From positions 1 through 48,758 of the forward strand of contig NZ_BOQB01000122.1 in the NCBI RefSeq assembly GCF_018332475.1: a DNA stretch of 48,758 bases, written 5' to 3'. The DNA is from Bacillus sanguinis. Its GTDB lineage: Bacteria > Bacillota > Bacilli > Bacillales > Bacillaceae_G. The position numbers and the translations under genes were made by a program. The notes beneath the pieces were generated by a model. It saw nothing but the letters and a program-made list of their open reading frames with translations, was not told the DNA's origin and made no database searches. Shown here in pieces: positions 26,878-36,278 of this stretch; the stretch's first letter is position 1, and each line of letters begins with the position of its first letter.

Positions 26878-27803
26878 TTTTTCCCTCCCGCTAAACGAAT
26901 TCGAGGATCAATAATTCCGTATAAAATATCAACAATGAAAATAACTAAGATGAAGATTGCACTATAGAAAATTGTAGTTCCCATAATAACTGTATAGTCA
27001 TTCACTGTAATAGATTTAACGAACTGTTCCCCTAGTCCTGGTACAGCATAGATTTGCTCAATAACTAATGTACCTGTAATTAATCCTGCAACCATTGGTC
27101 CTAAAATTGTTACAACTGGAATTAACGCGTTACGAAGTGCGTGTTTAATAATGATAACACCTTGGCTAATTCCTTTCGCTTTCGCTGTTAAAATGTAGTC
27201 AGCTTGCATAACTTCAATTAACTCTGCACGAGCGAAACGAGCGATTGTCGCGATAACTGCCATCGATAAAGCGATTGTAGGCATTACCGTAAACTCTGGT
27301 CCTTTCCAGAATGCTACTGGGAACCACCCGAGTTTTACCCCTACGAAATATTGTAGTAATGCGGCGAATACGAACGATGGTACTGACATCCCGAGTACGG
27401 AAATAATTGTCGCTCCATAATCGACCCACGTATTGTTACGAAGTGCCGCAACGATTCCTAAAATTAAACCGATAAATGTTCCTAATATAATCGCTTGTAA
27501 ACCAAGTTGTGCTGATGGTCCAATACGATCCACAATCATATCTGTTACTGGACGGTTATCATATTGGAATGATACCCCTAAATCACCTTTTGCTAAGTTA
27601 CCTAAGTAACGTGCATATTGAACTGGTACTGGATCATTTAAACCATATTTTTCAAGAATGATTTCTTTTTGTGCCGGTGATAGTTTCTCCTGGTTTTTAA
27701 GCGGAGAACCCGGAAGTAATTTCATCAAAAAGAAAGTCAGTGTAGTAATTAAAAATAATGTCAAAGCCATGTACACGAAACGTTTTAATACATAACGTCC
27801 CAT
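26874..27803 (-). CDS. oppB: Oligopeptide ABC permease OppB
   Basis: A 309-residue permease. MGRYVLKRFVYMALTLFLIT starts a membrane helix as in other OppB. The EAA loop AKGISQGVIIIKHALRNALIP is present. The frame is open upstream to 27836, but ATG 27803 lies behind GGGAGGTG and matches the family N-terminus. It overlaps oppC by 4 bases and lies 126 bases after oppA, with a partial hairpin in that gap. Confidence 0.94.
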   Translation of the reverse strand: MGRYVLKRFVYMALTLFLITTLTFFLMKLLPGSPLKNQEKLSPAQKEIILEKYGLNDPVPVQYARYLGNLAKGDLGVSFQYDNRPVTDMIVDRIGPSAQLGLQAIILGTFIGLILGIVAALRNNTWVDYGATIISVLGMSVPSFVFAALLQYFVGVKLGWFPVAFWKGPEFTVMPTIALSMAVIATIARFARAELIEVMQADYILTAKAKGISQGVIIIKHALRNALIPVVTILGPMVAGLITGTLVIEQIYAVPGLGEQFVKSITVNDYTVIMGTTIFYSAIFILVIFIVDILYGIIDPRIRLAGGKK

Positions 27804-27879
27804 AGTCAAGCACCTCCCCGTTTTTCTCAAAAGCAATAAGATAGTTTAAAATATTCTTACTTTTATTTTTTTAAAATAA

Positions 27880-27906
27880 GAGCATATGCCCATCATAGGC
27901 ATATAC
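27880..27906 (-). terminator. Leaky hairpin between oppA and oppB
   Basis: ATATGCC and GGCATAT form a 7-bp stem around TATGAT. On the minus strand it is followed by CTCTTATTTTAAA, a broken T run. Such intergenic stems after the binding-protein gene usually let part of the transcripts through, or protect the 3' end, so that oppA mRNA exceeds oppBCDF mRNA. That effect is inferred. Confidence 0.5.
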
Positions 27907-27929
27907 CCTAGTAAACGATGGAAAAAAGA

Positions 27930-29585
27930 TTATTTTTGTTCAACAGATGCCCATTTGTAAGTTAATTTACCACCATAGTTAATTGGGATAATATCTTTCA
28001 CAGCACCTTTTACTACATACGCTGAACCTTTTTGGAAGATTGGAGTGATAACTGCATCCTCTTTAATTAACATCTTCTCTACTTCTAATAGGTTGTCCCA
28101 GCGTGCCTGTAAATCTTTTGTATCTGTTTTAGCTTTTAGAATTAACTCATCATATTTCTGATTAGAATAGCCTGTTTTATTTTGAGAACCATTTGTAACA
28201 AACATATCTAAATATGAGATTGGATCTGGGAAATCTGGTCCCCAAATACCAAACGCAATATCATATTGCTGAGAATCTTCTAATTTATTTTTTTGTGCGA
28301 ATGGCTGCTGTTTAATTTTAATAGATAAACCTGGTAAGTTCTTTTCCATCTCACCTTTTAAGAATTCACCAACTTTTTTCGCATCTTCATTATCGAAGTT
28401 TAAGAATTCTAGTTCGATTTTATCAGTGCCAAGCTCTTTCTTCGCTGTTTCCCACAATTTTTTCGCTTCTTTTGGATTTGTTTCAACTAAATTCCCATTT
28501 TCAGCTCGGAAATCTTTTTTATTCGGACCTTCAGCGAAATCTTTTCCAACAAATCCATAAGCTCCAATTGCACCATTATTTAAAATAACCTTCGCAATGT
28601 TATCACGGTCAAAGGACATTGAAATTGCTTTTCTTAAGTTTTTATTGCTTAAGTATTGATTACTTTGATTAAATCTTAGGTAAGCAACCCCGGCTTCTTT
28701 TCTTGTGTGGAATTCTGGGCTTTGTCTAAACTTATCAACAAATTCTGAAGATAGAGCCGCACGATCAATTGAGCTTGTCTCATATAAATTTACATCAGTT
28801 GACGTATTTTTAACAATATTAAAGTTAATTTCTTCGATTTTAACCGTTTTATTATCCCAATATGATGGGTTCTTCTTAAACTGGAAGCTTTGCTCATGTT
28901 TCCAATCACTCATAACAAATGGCCCATTATATAATGTTGTATTTGCCTCTAACCCAAACTTATCACCTTGTGCTTTTACAAAGTCCTCATTGAGCGGGTA
29001 AAATACTGGATAAACCGTTAAATCAACAAAGTAAGGAACGGGATTGTCTAATTCCACTTCTAATGTATAGTCATCAATCGCTTTTACACCTAATTGGTCA
29101 GCAGGTAATTCTTTTTTATGAATTTTCTCTGCATTTTTAATATCGAACATAATGTACGAATACGTCGCTTTTGTATCTGGATTTACTGCTCTTTTCCAGG
29201 AATACACAAAGTCTTTTGCTGTTACAGGTTCCCCATTCGACCACTTCGCATCTTTTCTTAATTTAAATATGTATTTCTTTCCATCGTCTAGCTTCTGAAC
29301 ATCTTCAGCAATTCCAGGCACTCTCTTTTGATCTTTGCCGATACGATATAAACCTTCCATCGTATTATTTAATGCTGTAGAAGATGCAGAGTCAGATGCT
29401 AATGATGCATCCATTGACGGAATTTCAGATAACTCTGTTAAATTAAGAATCTGCTTTCCGTTACTACTACTCGTAGCGTTTTCTTTCCCTTTTGCTTTTG
29501 CGTCATCTTTCTGATAGCTACACGCACCAAGCAACATACTTGCAGTTAAAGTCGATGCAAGTAATAACGGTATCTTTTTCTTCAT
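27930..29585 (-). CDS. oppA: Oligopeptide-binding lipoprotein OppA
   Basis: A 551-residue lipoprotein, first gene of oppABCDF. The signal peptide ends LLGAC, with lipidated Cys22. WSNGEPVTAKDFVYSWKRA and LEVELDNPVPYFVDLTVYPV are SBP_bac_5 hallmarks. Most of its sequence aligns with the solo OppA at 20280-21926 with conserved blocks, so the two are duplicates. The start is ATG behind GGGGAGGC. OppA choice sets which peptides, including signalling peptides, are taken in. Confidence 0.95.
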   Translation of the reverse strand: MKKKIPLLLASTLTASMLLGACSYQKDDAKAKGKENATSSSNGKQILNLTELSEIPSMDASLASDSASSTALNNTMEGLYRIGKDQKRVPGIAEDVQKLDDGKKYIFKLRKDAKWSNGEPVTAKDFVYSWKRAVNPDTKATYSYIMFDIKNAEKIHKKELPADQLGVKAIDDYTLEVELDNPVPYFVDLTVYPVFYPLNEDFVKAQGDKFGLEANTTLYNGPFVMSDWKHEQSFQFKKNPSYWDNKTVKIEEINFNIVKNTSTDVNLYETSSIDRAALSSEFVDKFRQSPEFHTRKEAGVAYLRFNQSNQYLSNKNLRKAISMSFDRDNIAKVILNNGAIGAYGFVGKDFAEGPNKKDFRAENGNLVETNPKEAKKLWETAKKELGTDKIELEFLNFDNEDAKKVGEFLKGEMEKNLPGLSIKIKQQPFAQKNKLEDSQQYDIAFGIWGPDFPDPISYLDMFVTNGSQNKTGYSNQKYDELILKAKTDTKDLQARWDNLLEVEKMLIKEDAVITPIFQKGSAYVVKGAVKDIIPINYGGKLTYKWASVEQK

Positions 29586-29904
29586 GTTGTGTTGCCTCCC
29601 CTAATTGCACTTCCTGTACCCTCACTTGTAAAAAAGTAGAATTGAAAGAATAATCTCCAAGTTTCTACAATTTTCATTATACATATAATATAACAATTGT
29701 GAATATAGTTTTTTGTTTTTTTGTTAAAATTTTTAATAAAATGTTTATTTTTTATATTTTTTGTAAAGGGATACGTTAACATTGCTACCATCATCTTGAA
29801 ATCAGACCTTTAATTGCGTATAATTTTCAAAAAATTAATTCTAGTACATATTATAGCTTTTATAGTATAATAATTCTAGTAATATTTTGACGGAGGGGAA
29901 CATT
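29586..29904. other. Divergent promoter region oppABCDF / DUF3899 gene
   Basis: 319 bases, about 78% AT, without a gene. A minus-strand TATAAT lies at 29676-29681. A CodY-like 15-mer lies at 29822-29836. Confidence 0.5.
29822..29836. promoter_or_regulatory. Candidate CodY box
   Basis: AATTTTCAAAAAATT matches the CodY consensus AATTTTCWGAAAATT at 14 of 15 positions. It lies 69 bases before the DUF3899 gene and about 240 bases from the oppA start. The region is so AT-rich that chance matches are likely; opp genes are, however, known CodY targets in bacilli. Confidence 0.35.
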
Positions 29905-30285
29905 TTGAATAAAGTTTTTTTTCATACTTGTATACTAATTTTCATAGCGGTAATCGCTTCCAGTATTGGCGCATTCCTCGTTTCATCGCAATTTTTGTTG
30001 AATTTTGTCAACATCTCGTTTTATATCGCACTATTTTTTATTCTTATAGGTGGGTTTTTATTCATATTTCAAAATGGATTTTTTAACGTAACAATTTACG
30101 CCTTCCAAAGAGTGTTTGGTACGAACAAAAAAATTGAGTCTTTAATTGAAGAGGTAGAGGAACCTGTCGATAAGAAAGAACGTATTTATAAAACATATTC
30201 ATTCAAATGGACGTATCCAATTTGTATTACAGGTATCGTTCTTGGGTTGTTCTCGACCCTCATTAGCTTTACTATTTTGATGTAG
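29905..30285 (+). CDS. DUF3899-type small membrane protein
   Basis: A 126-residue protein with two N-terminal membrane helices (about residues 5-27 and 37-57) and one at the C-terminus (about 103-125). The loop between is charged (KKIESLIEEVEEPVDKKER). The start is TTG 29905 behind GGAGGGG; the TTG at 29887 precedes the ribosome site. It resembles the DUF3899 family by layout and length; function unknown. No clear terminator lies between it and the trpS leader. Confidence 0.65.
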   Translation: MNKVFFHTCILIFIAVIASSIGAFLVSSQFLLNFVNISFYIALFFILIGGFLFIFQNGFFNVTIYAFQRVFGTNKKIESLIEEVEEPVDKKERIYKTYSFKWTYPICITGIVLGLFSTLISFTILM

Positions 30286-30395
30286 TTTGCAAACACTATC
30301 CCATATGATATAATAATCAGCAAAACATTTTGTTATAAAACTTTAGTTCTTTCATATTAAAGAGCTCAGGTAACAATAAATAAATTTATATGTAT

Positions 30396-30635
30396 GCGAT
30401 GATAAAGAAGAGTACATATTGAGGCAATTTCAGAGAGCTTGTGGCTGGTGTGAACAAGTAATTGTGCAGTATGGAATGGGCTTTTGAGCACCAAACCGAA
30501 CCGAAAGTAGTAGGCTTTGGCGTTATATCCAAACGTTATTATGGATTAGAGAGATTTCACAGTAGTGAAATAATTAGGGTGGTACCGCGGTCCATTCGTC
30601 CCTATAGTTTTTTGGGATGAATGGGCTTTTTTGTT
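30396..30635 (+). ncRNA. Tryptophan T-box riboswitch leader of trpS
   Basis: The T-box core AGGGTGGTACCGCG is at 30576-30589. Stem I begins GCGATGATAAAGAAGAGTACAT near 30396 (split here into its known AGTA-loop segments). A TGG at 30477-30479 is the likely specifier codon (another TGG at 30472). The terminator stem (CCATTCGTCCC with GGGATGAATGG, 30592-30624) ends in T6. Uncharged tRNA-Trp pairing with specifier and T-box bulge stabilises the antiterminator and lets trpS be made. Confidence 0.93.
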
Positions 30636-30669
30636 TGCCCTCTCTCCCCTATCACGCATTCAACTTTAG

Positions 30670-31671
<1,002 letters not shown>

Positions 31672-31674
31672 CTT

Positions 31675-31795
31675 ATAAAGCGGAGGCGGCTTGCTTAGAA
31701 TGTGAGGGGGATGGAGCTCCTGACGTAGAGGTGCTTTTTGCCTCGCAGGAAGGCGCGAAGCCACCGAACATTCTTGCCGCTGGAGCTAAGTTAGA
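31675..31795. repeat. GC-rich folded intergenic element, likely a dispersed Bacillus repeat
   Basis: About 120 bases, much richer in GC than its surroundings, with nested complementarity. AGCGG (31679-31683) pairs with CCGCT (31777-31781), AGAATGT (31697-31703) with ACATTCT (31768-31774), and CTTAG (31694-31698) with CTAAG (31786-31790). Inner parts include GGAGCTCC and GAGG-N9-CCTC. It has no ORF. Similar GGAGCTCCTGACGTA-type intergenic elements are, as I recall, spread through Bacillus and Geobacillus genomes; I could not search. It lies right after the trpS stop and before a terminator. Confidence 0.55.
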
Positions 31796-31801
31796 ACAAA
31801 T

Positions 31802-31832
31802 TAAAAAAACCGCCAATCGGCGGTTTTTTTAA
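31802..31832. terminator. Bidirectional terminator trpS / yjbA
   Basis: AAAAAAACCGCC-AAT-CGGCGGTTTTTTT: perfect GC stem with A and T runs between convergent genes. Confidence 0.9.
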
Positions 31833-32575
31833 TTTACCTTCTGCTCATTTTCCATTTCCCATAACTTTTCAAAAAATGGCTGTCCTTTTACGAGACGCTC
31901 GCATAATTGTTCGTGCTTCTCAGACCAACCTGTTTTCGCTTCATCATACAGCTTAGCCCAAATATCTTCAAATTCCATATGTTGAACCATTCCATATGCT
32001 GATGGATCCCACTCTGTGAACCAATAGCGAATTTCTGCTGTATTTTTCGTTGTATGTAATTGATCTAACGCCATAAACAATAATTGTTTAAGCTGTCTTT
32101 CTTTACGAGTTAAGCCATTCATAATGAAAGGTGATGGCGATAAAATATGATGTTCTTTTTCCATTTCTTCTACTTGGAACTCATACTTTTCTGCTTGTAC
32201 ATTTTCTACCATCTCATATACCATCTGCTCTTGGCGCGGTATAAGTCTACTTTTTCGAATCGGTACATTGTAACCAATTGTGTCGATCGCAATAATTCCT
32301 TTTCCATCTGTAACTACAAAGCAATACTCTTGCTGCAAACGTTCATGATTTTTACGAATATAAGCCTTATGATGTACGTCTTCCAACAATTTTTGCGGAA
32401 GCTCTAACAATTCGTCCTCGATGTAATGATATAATGTGGAATCTACTTTTAATAATGGCACTTGATCTAATAGCTCAATCGTATCATCTTTTCGCCATTC
32501 GTAAAAATGACAAACGTTATACCCATTCTCTTCACCTTCAAACCAATTTACCCATACATCATGTAGATATAACAT
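31829..32575 (-). CDS. yjbA: UPF0736 family protein YjbA
   Basis: A 248-residue soluble, acidic and aromatic-rich protein ([20 protein letters not shown] start). It belongs to a Bacillus-specific uncharacterised family (UPF0736) that lies next to trpS in B. subtilis too. No catalytic motif is visible. The start is ATG behind GAGGGGTAG. It may be sporulation-related by family hearsay only, so I assign no function. Confidence 0.87.
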   Translation of the reverse strand: MLYLHDVWVNWFEGEENGYNVCHFYEWRKDDTIELLDQVPLLKVDSTLYHYIEDELLELPQKLLEDVHHKAYIRKNHERLQQEYCFVVTDGKGIIAIDTIGYNVPIRKSRLIPRQEQMVYEMVENVQAEKYEFQVEEMEKEHHILSPSPFIMNGLTRKERQLKQLLFMALDQLHTTKNTAEIRYWFTEWDPSAYGMVQHMEFEDIWAKLYDEAKTGWSEKHEQLCERLVKGQPFFEKLWEMENEQKVN

Positions 32576-32687
32576 TCACTACCCCTCACTTCACTACTGT
32601 TTGTATCAATCATTATGTTCAATTTTTCTTAACTTTATTCCACCTAAGGAAATATATTCTAATTATTATTTTTTCTTCTATTAATAC

Positions 32688-32720
32688 TAAAAAAACAGGA
32701 ACTAAAGCTCCTGTTTTTTT
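32688..32720 (-). terminator. Terminator of yjaZ
   Basis: AAAAAACAGGA pairs with TCCTGTTTTTT around ACTAAAGC, at the 3' end of the minus-strand gene. Confidence 0.83.
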
Positions 32721-33507
32721 ATATATGAAATGTATTGGCTTTATTCAATATTTCTTTCGCATCTATAGGTAATAAAGAAAGTGTATCTTCTCCTTGCAAA
32801 GTTACACTTTCTTTAACAATATGAAATCCAAGCGCATAGCCAAGCATCTTCGGATAAGAGTGAAATCCATTTAATAAGATGTCGTGCTCCCTTGTTCCTC
32901 GCTTTATACTTATTCTTTCATGTACAACGTTTTTCCAATAATAAATAGCCTCTTCTTTTGAAAGATACGTCGTCCACGGTGCATTGTTTTTTTCTGAATA
33001 TCTTTCCGTTACTGCTTGCTCAGCTAGCCCTTCCATAATCATCGTATCAAGTAATGTATACTCTGTTTCTTTCGTCTCAATTTGATGTAACCTGCATATA
33101 TGATGATATTCATGCGCCAATAACACTTTTAACTCTTCCACCGAATTCCGCCCGCATACGAATAAGAAAATAACGTGACGCATAGATAATCCAGCCCTGC
33201 CGTTATACTCCTCTTGTACAGTGCGATTATAGGAATCTGATAATAAAATAAAGACAGGGACATCCGGACCTTTTAACCAAGTTTTCAACTTCTCATACTC
33301 CGTACGTAATTCTTTCCAAACTTCCTTTTTTTCTAACTCTTTAATTTCTTTTTCTCCTCGCATAACCGGGCGATACATACCTTTAGAAATTAAAAAGCGA
33401 TACAATCTTTCTTTTGGCAGCGGGATATACTTCGTAAACTTCTCACACAGCTTTTCTGGTCGTCCATAATATAGATGTAACCACTCGGCTGTTTCAACAA
33501 TCCCCAT
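32719..33507 (-). CDS. yjaZ: DUF2268 putative zinc metalloprotease (YjaZ-like)
   Basis: A 262-residue cytosolic protein. HEYHH (132-136) fits the gluzincin HExxH core, and EGLAEQAV about 28 residues later offers the third ligand Glu. There is no signal peptide. It is a predicted Zn-dependent protease; the substrate is unknown. The start is ATG behind AGGAGGGA. It is transcribed after fabF on the same strand but separated by a terminator. B. subtilis yjaZ also lies near fabF and the app/opp region. Confidence 0.87.
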   Translation of the reverse strand: MGIVETAEWLHLYYGRPEKLCEKFTKYIPLPKERLYRFLISKGMYRPVMRGEKEIKELEKKEVWKELRTEYEKLKTWLKGPDVPVFILLSDSYNRTVQEEYNGRAGLSMRHVIFLFVCGRNSVEELKVLLAHEYHHICRLHQIETKETEYTLLDTMIMEGLAEQAVTERYSEKNNAPWTTYLSKEEAIYYWKNVVHERISIKRGTREHDILLNGFHSYPKMLGYALGFHIVKESVTLQGEDTLSLLPIDAKEILNKANTFHI

Positions 33508-33564
33508 CTTTATCCCTCCTTTTTCTTATGTATATGCAAAAGGAGAAAAAGGCGTAAAAATAAA

Positions 33565-33605
33565 TAAGGAGTTTTTTCGCAATATGCTACGAAAAAACTC
33601 CTTAC
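33565..33605 (-). terminator. Terminator of fabF
   Basis: AAGGAGTTTTTTCG pairs with CGAAAAAACTCCTT around CAATATGCTA. Strong stem just past the fabF stop. Confidence 0.87.
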
Positions 33606-33613
33606 TTCATCTA

Positions 33614-34852
33614 TTATTTATACGATTTAAATACTAATACTGCGTTATGACCACCGAATCCTAGTGAATTACTTAACACGGCGTTTACTTCTTGATGTCT
33701 CGCATTATTCGGTACGTAATCTAAGTCACATTCTGGATCTGGTGTTTCATAGTTAATTGTTGGAGGAATTACTCCGTCTGTAATTGATTTAATCGAGAAG
33801 ATCGCTTCAACAGCACCGGCTGCTCCTAATAAGTGACCTGTCATTGATTTCGTTGAGCTAATCGCTACTTTATACGCGTGCTCACCGAACGTTTCTTTAA
33901 TTGCCATCGTTTCATACTTTTCATTCGCATCCGTACTTGTACCGTGCGCATTAATGTAATCAATATCTTCTGGCTGTAGACCTGCATCTGCTAAAGCTTG
34001 ACGCATTGCACGCACGCCGCCTTCACCGCCAGGAGCTGGCATTGTAATATGGAACGCATCACCAGTTGCACCGTAACCAGCGATTTCCGCGTAAATGTGA
34101 GCACCACGAGCTAATGCGTGCTCTAATTCTTCAAGAATTACAATACCTGAGCCTTCACCCATTACGAAACCGCTACGGTTTTTATCGAATGGACGACAAG
34201 CAGTTGCTGGATCTTCATTGAATGTTAATGCTTTCGCTGAGCTAAATCCTGCGAATGCCATACTTGTTAATGGCGCCTCTGCTCCGCCTGTAATCATTGC
34301 ATCCGCATCACCGCGCTGAATCGCTTTAAATGCATCACCAATCGAGTTTGCACCAGATGCACAAGCTGTTACTGAACAAGTGTTAATTCCTTTTGCCCCT
34401 GTTGCAATCGATACTTGACCTGCTGCCATATCTGGAATCATCATCGGTACGAAGAATGGACTCACGCGGCGCGGGCCTTTCTCAGTAAAAATCTTAAATT
34501 GTTCTTCGTATGTTTCCATACCGCCAATACCAGAACCAATCCAAACGCCAATTCGAGGTCCGTTTTCTTCTGTAATTTCAAGCTTTGCATCCGCAACTGC
34601 CATTTTCGCTGCTGCTACTGCATATTGTGTAAAGCGATCCATACGGCGCGCTTCTTTTTTATCAATATATTTCTCGACTTCAAAGTCGTTAATTTCTGCT
34701 GCTACTTTTGCTGGAAATAGTTCCGGATCAATTCTTGTAAGTCGTCCGATTCCAGATACGCCCTTTTTAATGTTTTCCCACGCTGTTTCAACATCTGTAC
34801 CGATCGGTGTAACAGCTCCTAGTCCTGTAATTACGACCCTCTTTTTTTCCAT
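33614..34852 (-). CDS. fabF: Beta-ketoacyl-ACP synthase II (FabF)
   Basis: A 412-residue condensing enzyme of type II fatty acid synthesis. It extends acyl-ACP with malonyl-ACP. The Cys-His-His triad is Cys164 ([10 protein letters not shown]), His303 ([10 protein letters not shown]) and His340 ([10 protein letters not shown]). It starts 30 bases after fabH, so both are on one transcript under the FapR site upstream of fabH. Full length, target class of cerulenin. Confidence 0.97.
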   Translation of the reverse strand: MEKKRVVITGLGAVTPIGTDVETAWENIKKGVSGIGRLTRIDPELFPAKVAAEINDFEVEKYIDKKEARRMDRFTQYAVAAAKMAVADAKLEITEENGPRIGVWIGSGIGGMETYEEQFKIFTEKGPRRVSPFFVPMMIPDMAAGQVSIATGAKGINTCSVTACASGANSIGDAFKAIQRGDADAMITGGAEAPLTSMAFAGFSSAKALTFNEDPATACRPFDKNRSGFVMGEGSGIVILEELEHALARGAHIYAEIAGYGATGDAFHITMPAPGGEGGVRAMRQALADAGLQPEDIDYINAHGTSTDANEKYETMAIKETFGEHAYKVAISSTKSMTGHLLGAAGAVEAIFSIKSITDGVIPPTINYETPDPECDLDYVPNNARHQEVNAVLSNSLGFGGHNAVLVFKSYK

Positions 34853-34882
34853 ACAAAATACACTCCTTTTTTCTCTCAGTCC

Positions 34883-35815
34883 TTATTTACCCCAACGAAG
34901 AGCGACTGCTCCCCATGTTAATCCACCGCCAAAACCAACAAGTATAATTAAATCACCATCTTGAATACGTCCGTTTTGCAATTCCTCTACCATTGCAATT
35001 GGAATTGAAGAAGCTGATGTATTACCGAACTTCTCAATTGTCATACTCATTTTTTCTTGTGGTAAATTTAATCTTTCTCTTGCAGATTCCATAATACGAA
35101 TATTCGCTTGATGCGGTACTAAGAAATCTACATCTTCTTTCGTAAAACCAGCTTTATCTAAAACACGAAGACAAGAATCTCCAAGTTGACGAACAGCAAA
35201 TTTAAAGACTTCTCTGCCATTCATCATAACATACTCGTCTTGATAAAGATGCTTACCGCCACTTCCGTCTGCTCCTAATTCGAAAGATAGAACGCCTTTC
35301 CCTTCTGAAACAGCTCCCATTACGATAGCACCTGCTCCGTCTCCAAATAGTACCGCTGTATTTCGATCATTCCAGTCTACAATTTTAGATAGTTTATCAC
35401 TACCCACTACTAATACATTTTTATAAGTTCCCGTTTGAATAAATTGCTGCGCTGTAATCATTCCGTACATAAAACCAGCACATGCTGCACTTAAATCCAT
35501 TGCAGCTGCATGTTTTGCGCCAATTGCTTCTTGAATGACACAAGCAACTGCTGGGAAAGCACGATCTGGCGTTACTGTCGCTACTAAAATAAGATCGATA
35601 TCCTCTCCACTAATCCCTGCATCTTCAAGCGCTTTTTTAGAAGCCTCTACGGCCATATATGAAGTATCTATTGTATCATCGGCAATGCGTCTTTCCGCAA
35701 TCCCTGTTCTCGTACGAATCCACTCATCTGATGTATCCATTATTTTCTCTAAATCGTGATTTGTGACTACTTTTTCCGGCACATATCTTCCGATCCCTAA
35801 AATGCCCACGTTCAC
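34883..35815 (-). CDS. fabH: Beta-ketoacyl-ACP synthase III (FabH)
   Basis: A 310-residue initiating condensing enzyme that joins acyl-CoA and malonyl-ACP. The Cys112-His235-Asn265 triad is intact ([22 protein letters not shown]). Bacillus FabH prefers branched starters. ATG behind CGGAGGGC. First gene of the fabHF operon; a FapR operator lies 28 bases upstream of its start. B. subtilis has two FabH proteins; position next to fabF makes this the FabHA equivalent. Confidence 0.97.
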   Translation of the reverse strand: MNVGILGIGRYVPEKVVTNHDLEKIMDTSDEWIRTRTGIAERRIADDTIDTSYMAVEASKKALEDAGISGEDIDLILVATVTPDRAFPAVACVIQEAIGAKHAAAMDLSAACAGFMYGMITAQQFIQTGTYKNVLVVGSDKLSKIVDWNDRNTAVLFGDGAGAIVMGAVSEGKGVLSFELGADGSGGKHLYQDEYVMMNGREVFKFAVRQLGDSCLRVLDKAGFTKEDVDFLVPHQANIRIMESARERLNLPQEKMSMTIEKFGNTSASSIPIAMVEELQNGRIQDGDLIILVGFGGGLTWGAVALRWGK

Positions 35816-35842
35816 ATCGCAGCCCTCCGTTTTATATCAATT

Positions 35843-35861
35843 ATTATGACTTGGTACTAAT
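35843..35861 (-). promoter_or_regulatory. FapR operator of fabHF
   Basis: On the minus strand ATTAGTACCAAGTCATAAT: the left half ATTAGTACC is a perfect match to the FapR consensus (ATTAGTACCTnnTACTAAT), the right half has two or three changes. Just upstream of fabH. FapR represses lipid synthesis genes and is released by malonyl-CoA. Confidence 0.82.
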
Positions 35862-35944
35862 TTTAAAACATAAATGTATTTTTGTCTAGAATATATTTCA
35901 GCTAAAACATAAAGCGAGCACATTATTCACCTTATTGTTTATGA

Positions 35945-35978
35945 AAAGAAACAGAAACATACCTTTCCCTGTTTCTTT
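35945..35978. repeat. 10-bp inverted repeat between comZ and fabH
   Basis: AAAGAAACAG (35945-35954) and CTGTTTCTTT (35969-35978) are perfect complements around 14 bases. It lies upstream of the FapR site on the fabH side and past the comZ start. It may be a terminator or an operator; no adjacent gene needs it. Confidence 0.55.
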
Positions 35979-35985
35979 CGAAATA

Positions 35986-36030
35986 TAAAAAGGCCCGAAC
36001 CGCTTCTATCCACGGTTCGAGCCTCTTTTC
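35986..36030. terminator. Terminator downstream of comZ
   Basis: AGGCCCGAACCG pairs with CGGTTCGAGCCT (one mismatch), followed by TTTTC and preceded by A5. It ends the minus-strand comZ transcript. Confidence 0.8.
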
Positions 36031-36048
36031 CATCTAAAAAAATGCTTT

Positions 36049-36225
36049 TTATTCTTGATCTGCTTTCCCAAGCTCATATGCTTCGTTCATAACTTTCATC
36101 AATAACTCTAATACTGGTTGTGCTTTCTCCATATCAAGCGCAATTCCATTATCATCTAAAATGGCCTTTGCTTCTGGTAAATGCTTCATTGCGATTTGTA
36201 AAAATTGCATGCTTTTCTCATTCAT
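36049..36225 (-). CDS. comZ: Competence regulator ComZ
   Basis: A 58-residue protein whose core (FLQIAMKHLPEAKAILDDNG) matches B. subtilis ComZ, a short helical protein that negatively affects comG expression. I chose ATG 36225 behind GAGGAAG; the frame is open to 36273 but only this start gives the family N-terminus. In B. subtilis comZ follows med; here an SDR epimerase gene lies upstream with 53 bases between, and no med gene is seen. Confidence 0.87.
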   Translation of the reverse strand: MNEKSMQFLQIAMKHLPEAKAILDDNGIALDMEKAQPVLELLMKVMNEAYELGKADQE

Positions 36226-36278
36226 ATTACGTTCTTCCTCTCCATTAAAACTTTCACATACATAGTGTAACACGCTCG

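Noticed and set aside
27880-27906. PlcR box
   Set aside because: TATGCC..GGCATA has the wrong length (19 rather than 16) and spacing for TATGNAN4TNCATA.
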